A DNA stretch of 64,000 bases from NCBI GenBank assembly GCA_039815685.1, contig JBCBYV010000018.1, positions 37,435 through 101,434 of the forward strand, given 5' to 3'. The first letter of the stretch is position 1, and the number at the start of each line of letters is the position of its first letter. This DNA comes from Thermohalobaculum sp039815685. Lineage in GTDB: Bacteria > Pseudomonadota > Alphaproteobacteria > Rhodobacterales > Rhodobacteraceae. The position numbers and the translations under genes are program-made. Shown piece by piece: positions 1 to 8,798 of this stretch. Below the pieces are notes generated by a model. The model worked only from the letters and a program-made list of their open reading frames with translations, had not been told where the DNA came from and made no database searches.

Positions 1-1
1 G

Positions 2-136
2 GCGCGCACGGTCGAGAACGCGCTGCTCGACCTGCCCTGGGCGCCGCCGCTTGCGCTGACCGCAGGACTGAGCCTTTTCGCCGCCGCCCTCGCGCCGTTT
101 GCCGCTGCGACCGCGCTCCGCATCACTGCCCGCTGA
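2..136 (+). CDS. ccmB: Heme exporter subunit CcmB, C-terminal end (5' part lies outside the window)
   Basis: An open frame enters from the left edge and stops with TGA at 134-136, giving 44 residues. It holds one hydrophobic segment and ends in LAPFAAATALRITAR, which resembles the C-terminus of CcmB, the membrane subunit of the CcmABCD complex that handles heme for periplasmic cytochrome c maturation. Only this end is visible, so the call rests on a short match. ccmC, ccmD and ccmG are present at 11.4-12.9 kb on the other strand, which supports the call and suggests that a once continuous ccm operon was split. The next gene starts 12 bases downstream and may be read from the same transcript. 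Confidence 0.7.
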   Translation, partial: ARTVENALLDLPWAPPLALTAGLSLFAAALAPFAAATALRITAR

Positions 137-147
137 GGAGAGCCCGG

Positions 148-936
148 ATGGCCGAGACCGACCCCCAGAACCTCTCCTTCGGCAGCGATGCGGCAGGATA
201 CGACGCGGGCAGGCTGGACTATCCGCCGGCGCTTTACGGCCGGCTCGCCGACGCGGGCCTAGTGGAGGGCGCCCGGGTCTTCGAGATCGGCGCCGGCACC
301 GGGATTGCGACCGCCCGAATGCTGAGCCTGCGACCCTCGAGGCTGACCGCCGTGGAGCCGGACCCCCGCATGGCGGCCCTCCTCGCCGACCGGCTGGGAG
401 CGAACCCGGCGCTCGAGGTCACGGTCGGGAGCTTTGAGGATACGGACTTCGAACCCGGCGCCTACGACCTCGGCACCGCGGCGACGGCCTTTCACTGGTG
501 CGATGCGACCCGCGCAGCGACGTGCGCTTTCGGGGCGCTAATACCGGGTGGCCGACTGGTGCTCTTCTGGAACGTCTATCGCTCCTTCGAGAGGAACGAT
601 GCCTTTGGACGCGCTGTCGCACCCTTCATCGCCGCGGCAGGTGACGATGCGGAGGCACTCCGCCGCTCGCTTCCGGACCTCTCCGCCATTGCAAAGGCGC
701 TGGAGGCCGCCGGCTTCGCCGCGATGGCGACGGATCGGATAGACTGGAGCATCACGCTCTCGCCTATGCAGAACCGTGCCTTGTATGCCTCCATGTCCAT
801 GACGCGCGCTCTGCCGGCGGACCGGCGCCAAGCCCTCCTCGACGCCATCGAAGCGACGGCCCGCGACGGCTTCCCCGACCCCGTCGAACGTCAGTTCCAC
901 ACCCTGCTGATCGAAGCGAGGCGACCTCCGTCATAG
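148..936 (+). CDS. Class I SAM-dependent methyltransferase
   Basis: The 262-residue protein has the Rossmann-like methyltransferase fold. Motif I is VFEIGAGTG near residues 44-52, an acidic residue ends the second strand (AVEPDP, 68-73), and a post-motif segment PGGRLVLFWN lies near 133-142. Enzymes of this type move a methyl group from S-adenosylmethionine to small molecules or proteins, but nothing in the sequence names the substrate. A good ribosome binding site (GAGGAG) overlaps the stop codon of the preceding ccmB frame, so the gene is probably translated from a ccmB message. The fusion of this gene to the ccm transcript may be a by-product of rearrangement rather than a functional link. 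Confidence 0.85.
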   Translation: MAETDPQNLSFGSDAAGYDAGRLDYPPALYGRLADAGLVEGARVFEIGAGTGIATARMLSLRPSRLTAVEPDPRMAALLADRLGANPALEVTVGSFEDTDFEPGAYDLGTAATAFHWCDATRAATCAFGALIPGGRLVLFWNVYRSFERNDAFGRAVAPFIAAAGDDAEALRRSLPDLSAIAKALEAAGFAAMATDRIDWSITLSPMQNRALYASMSMTRALPADRRQALLDAIEATARDGFPDPVERQFHTLLIEARRPPS

Positions 937-1153
937 GCACAGGAACGAGAGACGCGGCACGGCACGACCCCGCAACCGACTGAAGAGGAGCCGAACCACG
1001 CCCAGCTTCACCCTTCCTCAGTGGCCCAGTCCTCAGTAGCCCAGGCGCAAGGATCGGGCGATCCCGGCGTGAAGAGGCGTGGCGAAGGCTGCGAGACCAG
1101 ACAAGCCGGCAAGGCGACGCGAGTGGCACCTCTCGGCACGCCCGGCGCGGATC

Positions 1154-1975
1154 TCAGGGATCGGCGAGCCGCTCCAGCTTTTCGTTCGCACGGCTGGCGG
1201 CCGCTTCGAACCGTTCCTCGTAGTCGGCGAGATTCTTGCGCGGCTCACGATAGAAGGCGGTGAATTTCATCAGCCTCAGGAAGGTCCAGTTCAGCACGCG
1301 GCCACTCCAGCCCATCGGGCGGTCGAAATCGAAGAGCAGGATCACGCGCTCGTCCTCGGTGTCGTTCCAGACCTCGTGCTCGTAGGTGTCGTCGAGCACC
1401 ATCAACTCGCCCGGTGCCCAGGCGCGGATCTCATCACCGACGCGGATCCGGCAGCGCTCGCGCTCCTTCGGGACGATGAGACCGAGATGCGCCCGCAGGA
1501 TGCCCTTCGTGACACCGGTATGCGCCGGGATGTGATAGCCGGGGGCAAGGATCGAGAACCAGGCAGTCTGCAGATTGGGGATCTTTGCCAGCAGTTCCGC
1601 GGTGCGCGGCGCGTGCGCGCAATTGCGGTCGAGACGCTCGCCGAAGCCATAGAGGATGAAGGTCCGCCAGTTCTTGGCCTGCGCGATGCGATACTGATCG
1701 GGCGAGACATCTTCGAAGCCGGGGATCGCTTCCCGGAAGCGCAGAACCCCTTCGACCTCATCGCGAACGGCGTCCCATTCGGCGCGCACACCGTCGATGG
1801 CCGGAAAAAGGGCGGGGTCGAGAAAGGGCGTGTTCGGGACCTTCGAGACGCGCGCCTGATGGGATGCGATGAGACGGGTCAGCCGCTTGCCGAGCTTCTT
1901 CACCCGCTTTCTGAGCGGCCGCTTTAGCGTTGCCGGCTTCTCGGGCTGAGTTCCGCTTTCGATCACCTGATTCAT
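1154..1975 (-). CDS. Aspartyl/asparaginyl beta-hydroxylase family protein (LpxO-like)
   Basis: From the ATG at 1975 the protein has 273 residues. It carries the features of the Fe(II)/2-oxoglutarate aspartyl/asparaginyl beta-hydroxylase family: AHTG at about 151-154, RAHLGL at 161-166, YEHEVWN at 198-204 and an arginine near 210 that could bind 2-oxoglutarate. The family includes LpxO, which hydroxylates lipid A acyl chains, and enzymes that hydroxylate peptidyl aspartate or asparagine. The basic N-terminus (about residues 17-45) lacks a clear membrane segment. An in-frame extension to 2188 exists but adds about 70 residues unlike the family, so the internal ATG was preferred. The specific substrate is not known. 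Confidence 0.8.
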   Translation of the reverse strand: MNQVIESGTQPEKPATLKRPLRKRVKKLGKRLTRLIASHQARVSKVPNTPFLDPALFPAIDGVRAEWDAVRDEVEGVLRFREAIPGFEDVSPDQYRIAQAKNWRTFILYGFGERLDRNCAHAPRTAELLAKIPNLQTAWFSILAPGYHIPAHTGVTKGILRAHLGLIVPKERERCRIRVGDEIRAWAPGELMVLDDTYEHEVWNDTEDERVILLFDFDRPMGWSGRVLNWTFLRLMKFTAFYREPRKNLADYEERFEAAASRANEKLERLADP

Positions 1976-2495
1976 GCCGATAGTCCCAACGCCGAAAAGC
2001 AGTTTCCAGTTGGATCGCGGCAGTCGAAACCGCTCCCGCTTCACGCCCCGATTTCGCGCCCCGATCAAGTCCACTTTCTCTAGCGTCACGATATGTCCAA
2101 AAGCAACGTCCTGCGGCTGCCGAGAAGGTTCTTCGAAGCGCTCACCTTCGGCGCCGCTCACACATTGTGTTGAGCACACCTTCGGCACTGCGACGGTCTT
2201 GAGCTGAGCAGTGCAGCCGAACCATCACGGCGACGGCATAGGCGGATCGGCGGATTCATCCGACTCTCGCAAAGGAGCGGCATGAACCCCGGCGGTGCAG
2301 TTCGAGAGCTTTTCCCGCCCTCTCCTCCACCGCACCAGGCCGGCCTGCCTTGGGCAACAGTGCGTGCCCCACAGCGACTTGCCAGAACCATCCACGGTGA
2401 GCGCACGGCACCGACCAGAGAGCCACCGATGCGCAGTCCCCGGCCCCCGGCGCGACCGCAGATCACCCAACCGGCTCGATCAGCGATGACAGTGT
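1976..2495. other. Non-coding stretch between the hydroxylase gene and tRNA-Lys
   Basis: About 520 bases without a convincing gene. Several short frames cross it, but their products are rich in Arg, Pro and Ser, lack ribosome binding sites and look like GC-driven shadows. A 26-codon frame starting MSKSNVLRLPRRFFEAL at 2094 on the plus strand has no binding site and was not called. The stretch should contain the promoter of the minus-strand hydroxylase gene and the 3' flank of the tRNA gene, but no clear promoter or hairpin could be assigned. Confidence 0.5.
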
Positions 2496-2570
2496 TGGTG
2501 AGCGGGGTGGGGATCGAACCCACGACCAGCTGATTAAAAGTCAGCTGCTCTACCGCTGAGCTACCCGCCC
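2496..2570 (-). tRNA. tRNA-Lys (anticodon UUU)
   Basis: Read on the minus strand, the sequence folds as a full cloverleaf. The acceptor stem is GGGCGGG with CCCGCTC (one G-U pair), the D arm has GCTC/GAGC, the anticodon arm is GCTGA-CTTTTAA-TCAGC with TTT at positions 34-36, and the T arm is GTGGG-TTCGATC-CCCAC. The CCA end is encoded in the DNA at 2496-2498. The gene lies alone, convergent with dapF. Confidence 0.97.
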
Positions 2571-2712
2571 TTGCCTCATCTTGGCGGCGCGGACGCTACG
2601 GGGCAGAGGGGCCGGGCGTCAAGCGCCGTCCCGGAAAGAACTGCTGGCAGCATCGACGCGTTGGCGAAGGCCGCTCTGGCGCAGGTCGGCGCGGTCTTCT
2701 ATATCCCGCGCC

Positions 2713-3603
2713 ATGCAGGACGGTGAGCGGCACAGCCAGCCGGCGGGCGCGGCCCGCGCGGCGCGGGGCTTCGGCTTTCGCAAGATGCACGGAGCGGGCA
2801 ACGACTTCGTGGTCGTCGATGCGCGCGCCGGTGACGTGCCCGCGCTGACCCCTGCCCTTGTGCGCGCCCTCGGGGACCGGCACCGGGGGGTCGGGTTCGA
2901 CCAGCTCGCCGTGCTGCACGACGCGCCCGGCGCGGATGTGGGCGTAGTCTTCTGGAACGCGGACGGCTCGACCGCTGCCGCCTGCGGCAACGCTACGCGC
3001 TGCATTGCGAGCCTCCTGCTCTCGGAGGGCCGGGGACCGTCGCTTGGTATTGAGGTTGCCGGGCGGGGTCGGCTCGGCGCGCGGGCTCGGAGCAACGGAC
3101 TGATCGAGGTCGATATGGGCCCCCCGGGCCTCGGCTGGCGCGACGTGCCGCTCTCCGAGGACGTGGATACGCTTGCGCTGCCGCTGGCGCGCAGTCCCGT
3201 GGCGCTCAGCATGGGCAACCCGCATTGCGTGCATTTCGTGGAGGACCTCGACAGCATCGACTGGCGCGCCGAGGGACGGGCCGTGGAGGTCCATCCGCTC
3301 TTCCCCGAGCGCACGAACGTGCAATTCGTCGAGGTGGTCGACGAAGCGCATCTCCACGCCCGCGTGTGGGAACGGGGTGTGGGGCCGACGCTCGCCTCTG
3401 GCTCCAGCGCCTGTGCCATCGCCGTCGCGGCGCATCGCCGGGGCCTTGCGGCGCGGCAGGTCGCCGTCGAACTCGAAGGCGGCGTGCTCGAGATCGAGTG
3501 GCGCGAGGGCGATGGGCATGTGCTAATGGCCGGACCCGTCGCCGCCGTCTTCGAGGGCTGGCTGAGCGCCGAATTCCTCGCGGCGGTGGAGGGCGGGTCA
3601 TGA
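2713..3603 (+). CDS. dapF: Diaminopimelate epimerase
   Basis: DapF interconverts LL- and meso-diaminopimelate in lysine and peptidoglycan synthesis. From the ATG at 2713 the protein has 296 residues, the usual length. The N-terminus shows KMHGAGNDFVVVD (24-36), and the first catalytic motif AAACGNATRC (88-97) keeps its cysteine (Cys91). In the second half, the site normally written ACGSG/ACGTG reads ASGSS (228-232), so the second catalytic cysteine is replaced by Ser229, while a later Cys234 is present. The longer frame from 2581 was rejected because its extra 44 residues do not resemble the family. The stop overlaps the start of mtaB (ATGA). Lysine genes dapD and dapE are at 39-42 kb. Confidence 0.92.
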   Translation: MQDGERHSQPAGAARAARGFGFRKMHGAGNDFVVVDARAGDVPALTPALVRALGDRHRGVGFDQLAVLHDAPGADVGVVFWNADGSTAAACGNATRCIASLLLSEGRGPSLGIEVAGRGRLGARARSNGLIEVDMGPPGLGWRDVPLSEDVDTLALPLARSPVALSMGNPHCVHFVEDLDSIDWRAEGRAVEVHPLFPERTNVQFVEVVDEAHLHARVWERGVGPTLASGSSACAIAVAAHRRGLAARQVAVELEGGVLEIEWREGDGHVLMAGPVAAVFEGWLSAEFLAAVEGGS

Positions 3604-4919
3604 ACGTCCCCGTTCCGCCACCCCTGCCGGCCGGAACCGCGGCGGAGGAGATCCCTGGGGATACCCCAGGCGCGCCGGTCTTCGCGACCTTCGGCTGCCG
3701 GCTCAATGCCTATGAGACCCAGGCGATGTCGGACCTGGCCCAGCAGGCGGGGCTCGAGAACGCTGTGGTCGTGAACACCTGCGCCGTGACGGCGGAGGCG
3801 GTGCGCCAGGCGCGCCAGCAGATCCGCAAGCTCCGGCGTGAGCATCCTGACGCGCAGCTCATCGTCACCGGCTGTGCCGCCCAGACCGAGCCCGCGACGT
3901 TCCGCGACATGCCCGAAGTCGACCGCGTGATCGGCAATCTCGAGAAGATGCGCGCGGGTACGTGGGCCGCACTCGCCGATCCGGGGGCTGCGACCGAGCC
4001 CGTGCAGGTCGACGACATCATGAGCGCGACCGAGACGGCGGGGCATCTGATTGACGGCTTCGGCAGCCGGGCGCGGGCTTACGTCCAGGTGCAGAACGGC
4101 TGCGACCATCGCTGCACCTTCTGCATCATTCCCTACGGCCGCGGTCCGTCGCGCTCCGTGCCCGCGGGCGTGGTGGTTGAGCAGATCCGGCGGCTCGTCG
4201 GTCGCGGGTTCCGAGAGGTGGTGCTGACGGGGGTCGATCTCACCTCCTGGGGTGGCGATCTGCCCGGTCGCCCGCCGCTCGGCGATCTTGTGCAGCGCAT
4301 CCTCCGGCTGGTGCCAGATCTTGCGCGCCTGCGCATCTCCTCGATCGACAGTGTAGAGGCGGATGCGGCGCTGGTAGACGCCATGGGGTCAGACCGGCGG
4401 CTGATGCCGCATCTGCATCTCAGCCTGCAGGCCGGGGACGATCTGATCCTGAAGCGCATGAAGCGGCGGCACCTGCGCGAGGACGCCGTTCGCTTCTGCG
4501 CCGACATGCGCGCGCGGCGACCCGAGATCGTGTTTGGCGCGGACATCATCGCGGGCTTCCCGACGGAGAGCGAGGCGGCCTTCGAGCAGAGCCTCTCGCT
4601 TGTCGAGGATTGCGGGCTGACCTGGCTCCACGTCTTCCCGTTCTCCGCGCGCAAGGGCACGCCGGCTGCCCGCATGCCGCAGCTTCCGAAGGCGCTGCGC
4701 GTGGAGCGGGCGGCGCGGTTGCGCGCGGCAGGCGAGGCGTCGGTCGCTGGGCATCTCGCCGCGCTAGCGGGCTCGGTGCAGGACGTGCTGATGGAGCGCC
4801 CGCGCCTCGGCCGCACGCCGGGCTTTGCGGAGGTCGCGTTCGCGGCGGACCAGCCGGTTGGCACGATCATCTCCACAAGGGTTGCCGGCGTTGCCGAGGG
4901 GCGCTTGCGGGCGGACTGA
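3600..4919 (+). CDS. mtaB: tRNA t6A37 methylthiotransferase MtaB
   Basis: MtaB is a radical SAM enzyme that adds a methylthio group to N6-threonylcarbamoyladenosine at position 37 of tRNAs reading ANN codons. The 439-residue protein has the N-terminal UPF0004 domain with three cluster cysteines (Cys33, Cys61, Cys92). The radical SAM motif CxxxCxxC follows at Cys168, Cys172 and Cys175 in NGCDHRCTFCIIPYGRG. A C-terminal region resembling a weak TRAM domain completes it. The ATG lies inside the dapF stop (ATGA), which fixes the start and suggests coupled translation. The dapF-mtaB-ftsY order is common in alphaproteobacteria. A frame extending back to 3225 is only open sequence inside dapF. Confidence 0.93.
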   Translation: MNVPVPPPLPAGTAAEEIPGDTPGAPVFATFGCRLNAYETQAMSDLAQQAGLENAVVVNTCAVTAEAVRQARQQIRKLRREHPDAQLIVTGCAAQTEPATFRDMPEVDRVIGNLEKMRAGTWAALADPGAATEPVQVDDIMSATETAGHLIDGFGSRARAYVQVQNGCDHRCTFCIIPYGRGPSRSVPAGVVVEQIRRLVGRGFREVVLTGVDLTSWGGDLPGRPPLGDLVQRILRLVPDLARLRISSIDSVEADAALVDAMGSDRRLMPHLHLSLQAGDDLILKRMKRRHLREDAVRFCADMRARRPEIVFGADIIAGFPTESEAAFEQSLSLVEDCGLTWLHVFPFSARKGTPAARMPQLPKALRVERAARLRAAGEASVAGHLAALAGSVQDVLMERPRLGRTPGFAEVAFAADQPVGTIISTRVAGVAEGRLRAD

Positions 4920-5000
4920 GGTTTGCGTCGACGGATTGGACGCGCCGCGCAGCCTCCGCTAAAGGGCGGCATCGGCGGCAGCGAGGCGGAGCCCCAGGCG

Positions 5001-6269
5001 ATGGCGTTCTTCAAGAAGCTCAAGGATCGGCTCTTCAAGTCCTCCGCCAAGCTCGACCAGGGCCTTGAGGATCTGGTGAGCGAAGGCGCCAAGGCCGACG
5101 CCCCCACCGCGCCCGAGCCTGCCCCTCAACCTGCGCCCGAACCTGCGCCGCAAGCCGAGGCCCCTGCCCCGCCAGCGCTTGCACCGGCGCCCGCACCGGC
5201 ACCTGAGCCCGTGAACCGGCTGCAGTCTGCCCCGGCCCCAGAGCCGGGGCCTCCTGACCCGGCGCCCGCTCCCAATCCGATGCCCGAGGCCCGGCAAGAG
5301 GTCGCACCGGCGCCTGCGCCAGAGCCTGAGCTTCCAACCGACGCGGAGCCCGAACCGCGGCCCGAGCCGGAGCCAGCGCCAGAGCGAAAGCCGGGCTTTC
5401 TCGCACGCGCCTTCGGGGCGAAGCCGGCCTTGCCGACCCGTGTGCTCGACGACGAGATGCTCGAGAGCCTCGAGGAGGTGCTCATCCAGGCGGATATGGG
5501 CGTGGAGACGTCCATCGCCCTCTCGGCCCGGCTCTCGGAGGCGCATTATGGCCGGCGGGTGAGCACGCCCGAGTTGAAGGGGCTGATCGCGCGCGAGATC
5601 GCGGAGGTGCTGCGCCCTGTCGCGCGGCCCCTGCCGATCTATGCCAAGCGACCGCAGGTGGTGCTGGTCGTGGGCGTCAACGGCTCGGGCAAGACCACGA
5701 CCATCGGCAAGCTTGCGAGCCAGCTCCGCGCCGCGGGCAAGAAGGTCGTCATTGCGGCAGGCGACACTTTCCGCGCCGCCGCCGTCGAGCAGCTTCAGGT
5801 CTGGGGGGAGCGGGCCGGTGTGCCGGTGATGACCGCGCCGCAGGGGAGCGATCCCGCGAGCCTCGCCTACGACGCCTTCGTGCGGGCGGAGGCGGAAGGC
5901 GCCGATCTCCTGCTGGTGGACACGGCCGGGCGGCTCCAGAACCGGCAGGACCTGATGGAGGAGCTTGCGAAGATCGTGCGCGTGATCCGCAAGAAGGACC
6001 CGGAAGCGCCGCACAACACGGTCCTGGTGCTGGACGCGACCACGGGACAGAACGCGCTGACCCAGGTCGACACGTTCCGGCGCATCGCCGACGTCACGGG
6101 GCTGGTGATGACGAAGCTCGACGGCACGGCAAAGGGCGGGGTGCTCGTCGCTCTCGCCGACCGCTTCGGGCTCCCGATCCACGCCATCGGCGTCGGCGAG
6201 CAGATCGACGACCTCTCGGCTTTCGACCCGGAAGACTTCGCCGCAGCGATCACGGGAACCGAGCTCTGA
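5001..6269 (+). CDS. ftsY: Signal recognition particle receptor FtsY
   Basis: FtsY is the SRP receptor that brings ribosomes making membrane proteins to the SecYEG channel (secY is at 60-61 kb). From the ATG at 5001 it has 422 residues. Residues 1-30 form a basic amphipathic start (FFKKLKDRLFKSS). Residues 33-130 are an acidic linker very rich in Pro, Ala and Glu with many AP/EP repeats. The NG domain follows, with the G1 loop GVNGSGKTTT (225-234), DTFRAAA (255-261), DTAGR (307-311) and TKLDGTAKGG (371-380). A ribosome binding site (GGCGGAGC) precedes this ATG. The upstream in-frame start at 4923 adds 26 unlikely residues. Confidence 0.95.
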   Translation: MAFFKKLKDRLFKSSAKLDQGLEDLVSEGAKADAPTAPEPAPQPAPEPAPQAEAPAPPALAPAPAPAPEPVNRLQSAPAPEPGPPDPAPAPNPMPEARQEVAPAPAPEPELPTDAEPEPRPEPEPAPERKPGFLARAFGAKPALPTRVLDDEMLESLEEVLIQADMGVETSIALSARLSEAHYGRRVSTPELKGLIAREIAEVLRPVARPLPIYAKRPQVVLVVGVNGSGKTTTIGKLASQLRAAGKKVVIAAGDTFRAAAVEQLQVWGERAGVPVMTAPQGSDPASLAYDAFVRAEAEGADLLLVDTAGRLQNRQDLMEELAKIVRVIRKKDPEAPHNTVLVLDATTGQNALTQVDTFRRIADVTGLVMTKLDGTAKGGVLVALADRFGLPIHAIGVGEQIDDLSAFDPEDFAAAITGTEL

Positions 6270-6319
6270 CGGCGACCGAGCGCTGACTGCCCGGCCTCAG
6301 CCTCGTCCGCGCGCCGGTA

Positions 6320-6454
6320 TCAGCCTGCGAAGAGCATCACCCGCTCGGTGATGCTGTCATAGGGCACCTCGGGGATCTCTTCGCCGATCTCCGAGGGCAC
6401 GGGTTCTCGATCCTCGTCGCCGGCCGGTATCTCGACCTCGCCCTGCTCGTCCAT
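6320..6454 (-). CDS. Small acidic protein, function unknown
   Basis: A 44-residue frame begins with ATG at 6454 behind a good ribosome binding site (AGGAGA, seven bases upstream). The product is very acidic (EGEE-type stretches, pI clearly low), with no cysteine, no membrane segment and no motif I recognise; it ends in SITERVMLFAG. It is convergent with ftsY and alone on its strand. The frame can be extended upstream to 6550, but the extension is Arg- and Cys-rich and unlike the rest. The strong binding site makes a real gene plausible, but there is no family evidence. Confidence 0.45.
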   Translation of the reverse strand: MDEQGEVEIPAGDEDREPVPSEIGEEIPEVPYDSITERVMLFAG

Positions 6455-6744
6455 TGTCGCCGTCTCCTGCTCGTGGTTCTTGGCGTCCTGCAACATCCTT
6501 GCGGCGTGCTCTCTCGATGCGAGCGCATTGCACCGACAAACCCGCCGCATAGGCAGAAAGTGTCGATGCGAAAGGTGGCATCAAACCACTCAATCCTTGC
6601 TTTTCCGACAGGTGCGATGCGGCTTTGCAATCTGGAAGCGGTGTTCCGCGCCTGCCCGCCAACCGGGCAGTGAAACCAGGCAAATGCCGCAGAAGAAGGC
6701 GGGGCCCTGCATCGGCGGGTACACGGTCGTGAGTGGGAGGTGAG

Positions 6745-7665
6745 ATGGGCGAACTGATCGCCGGCATGGCGGGCACGCGGGAGGGGGAGGTGCTCGCCTT
6801 CGCACTTGCCCTGCTCTCAGCCCTCGCTCACGCCACCTTTGGGGCGATCAACAAGGGCGGGGTCGACCCTTATCTCAACCGCGGGGCGATCAACATCTGC
6901 TACGGCCTCGGCGCTCTACCCTTCGCGCTCTTCGTCTTTCCCTGGCCGACACCCGGGCTCTGGGCGATCCTCGCCGGCGTCTATATCATCCACCTCGTCT
7001 ATGAATGGTTGCAGTCGGCAGCGTTCGAGAAGGGAGACTTCACGCTCGTCTACCCGATTGCGCGCGGTACCGGACCGCTGCTGATCGCCCTAGGCTCGGC
7101 GGCGGTCTTCGGCGAGCATCTGGGGCCCTGGCAGTGGCTGGGAGTGGTGACGCTCTCCGCCGCGATCATGGGCCTTGCCGTCGTGAACCTGCGCCAGAAG
7201 GGGTTGGGCGCAGAGGCGCTCCTAGGTCTCCGCTCTGCCATCGCGATAGCGCTCCTGACGGGCGTGATGATCGCGATCTACACGATCTGGGACGCCTACG
7301 GGATCCGGCAGGCGACGGACCCCTTCACCTTCCTGGCCTGGTTCTTCGTGCTCGGCGGGCTCGGCTTTCCCTGGGTCGCCGCCTTGCGCTGGCGGCGGCT
7401 CTCGCCGGCTGCGCGGCCCGCGCTCGCCGATCTCGCCGTGCGCGGCGTCTTCGGCGCGGTGATCGCCTATCTGAGCTTCGGGGCGGTGATGCTGGCCACG
7501 CGGCTCGACAAGGTCGGAGAGGCCGCGGTGCTCCGTGAGACCTCGATCATCTTTGCGACCGCGATCGGCGTCTTCTTCTTCCACGAACGCGTCGACGGGC
7601 CGCGGCTGGGGCTCATCCTCCTGATCCTCGCAGGCGCGATGCTGGTCGAGTTCGGCGCGGCGTAG
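6745..7665 (+). CDS. EamA/DMT-superfamily transporter
   Basis: The 306-residue inner-membrane protein has about ten hydrophobic segments arranged as two EamA repeats, the pattern of drug/metabolite transporters. Family landmarks are the first helix with LLSALAHATFGAINKGG, the end of the first repeat with PIARGTGPLLIALGSAAVFGE, and a second repeat ending VLRETSIIFATAIGVFFFHER. Such proteins export amino acids, metabolites or drugs; the substrate cannot be read from sequence. The ATG at 6745 sits behind GGGAGGTGAG, a strong ribosome binding site, so the in-frame GTG at 6733 was not chosen. It is convergent with the AEC gene, nine bases away. Confidence 0.9.
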   Translation: MGELIAGMAGTREGEVLAFALALLSALAHATFGAINKGGVDPYLNRGAINICYGLGALPFALFVFPWPTPGLWAILAGVYIIHLVYEWLQSAAFEKGDFTLVYPIARGTGPLLIALGSAAVFGEHLGPWQWLGVVTLSAAIMGLAVVNLRQKGLGAEALLGLRSAIAIALLTGVMIAIYTIWDAYGIRQATDPFTFLAWFFVLGGLGFPWVAALRWRRLSPAARPALADLAVRGVFGAVIAYLSFGAVMLATRLDKVGEAAVLRETSIIFATAIGVFFFHERVDGPRLGLILLILAGAMLVEFGAA

Positions 7666-7674
7666 ACGCCGGGG

Positions 7675-8598
7675 TCAGGCGAGAAGGGCGAGGCTCAGGA
7701 GGCTGAGAACGCTCGTCCAGATCACGATCTGGGCGATGGTCTCGGTTCGCACGCCGTAGAGGAGCGCGAGGCTGAAGGCCATCGTGCCCGAGGGGCCGGC
7801 GGCGGCCAGCACGAAGCGCGGGTCGACACCGGCGACGGGCCCGAGCGCGCCATCGGCAAGCCCTAGGGCGAGAGCCACGGCACCCGGGAAGACCACGAGC
7901 TTCACCGCCGAGAATGCGAGTACCGCAGGGTCCGCCGTGAAGCGCGTGGCGGAGAGCACGATGCCGAGCGAGAAGAGCGCCATGGGTGCCGCGGCCGAGC
8001 CGTTGAAGGCGATGAAGGTCGCAACCGGCATCGGCACATCGACGCCCGAGACCGCCACCGCAAGGCCGAGCAGGATCGCCACGATCACCGGGGAGCGCAG
8101 CATCGCGCCCGCGACCGACCGTGCCGAGGCGCGTCCGTCGGCGATCAACTGCAGCGCGACGATCGAGCCTGCGAAGGTCACGGTCGAATCGAGCATCACG
8201 ATCTCGGTGATCGGGAGCACGTCCTCCGGCCCGTAGAGGAACACCGCGATCGGCAGCGTGAAGAAGGCGTTGTTCGCGAAGATCCCGCAGAATGCCAGCA
8301 GCACAGCCTCGGCCGCGTCACGCTTCAGGAACCGGCGCGCCGCCCAATACCCCACGGCGAAGATCACGCCCTGCATTGCGGCGTAGGCGAGGACCGGGAC
8401 CAGCGCGAAGCGTTCGACCGGCGCAGCGGCCAGCAGCCCGAAGATCAGGACCGGCAGGAAGATCATCATCGCAAACCGGTTGATCCGTCGCGCATCCTCC
8501 TGGCTGGTCACGCCGAAGCGGCCCATCGCGTAGCCGAGCGCCATGATGGCGAAGACCGGCAGGATCGGATCGGCAAGGACGGCGAGGATGGGCGCCAC
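7675..8598 (-). CDS. AEC-family transporter (auxin efflux carrier type permease)
   Basis: The frame encodes an inner-membrane protein with about ten hydrophobic segments in the AEC family. These are secondary transporters whose bacterial members move dicarboxylates or other metabolites. Recognisable parts are the N-terminal ILPVFAIMALGYAMGRFG and a mid-region GIFANNAFFTLPIAVFLYG typical of the first half. Starting at the GTG at 8598 gives 307 residues, the normal family size, and puts the first helix at the N-terminus. A longer frame to 8952 only adds an Arg/Pro/Cys-rich stretch. The gene is divergent from yciB. Confidence 0.85.
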   Translation of the reverse strand: MAPILAVLADPILPVFAIMALGYAMGRFGVTSQEDARRINRFAMMIFLPVLIFGLLAAAPVERFALVPVLAYAAMQGVIFAVGYWAARRFLKRDAAEAVLLAFCGIFANNAFFTLPIAVFLYGPEDVLPITEIVMLDSTVTFAGSIVALQLIADGRASARSVAGAMLRSPVIVAILLGLAVAVSGVDVPMPVATFIAFNGSAAAPMALFSLGIVLSATRFTADPAVLAFSAVKLVVFPGAVALALGLADGALGPVAGVDPRFVLAAAGPSGTMAFSLALLYGVRTETIAQIVIWTSVLSLLSLALLA

Positions 8599-8798
8599 GG
8601 CAGTGACCTGGGGTTGTTCTCTGGACTTCTCACGGCGCGGCGGGGTCGCGCACCTGCACCGGCGGGAAACGGCTGCCGACATGGCCGTAGCGACAGCACT
8701 CCGGCCCGGCAAGCCCCGGCACCGCGCTTCAGTGCATTCCTCACGCCATGCACCAAGGTGCGGGTGACAGCGGCGCGCCGAGCGATTAGGTGCGGGGC

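Noticed and set aside
2282..2533. An 83-codon frame ending in the tRNA region
   Set aside because: Pro/Arg-rich and running into tRNA-Lys; typical of an antisense tRNA over-prediction.
2619..4109. A 496-codon minus-strand frame across dapF and mtaB
   Set aside because: Antisense to two well-supported genes, with Arg/Ser/Pro-rich low-complexity product.
4953..4998. A possible attenuator hairpin before ftsY
   Set aside because: Only short imperfect pairing between CCTCCGCT and GGCGGAG parts; not convincing.
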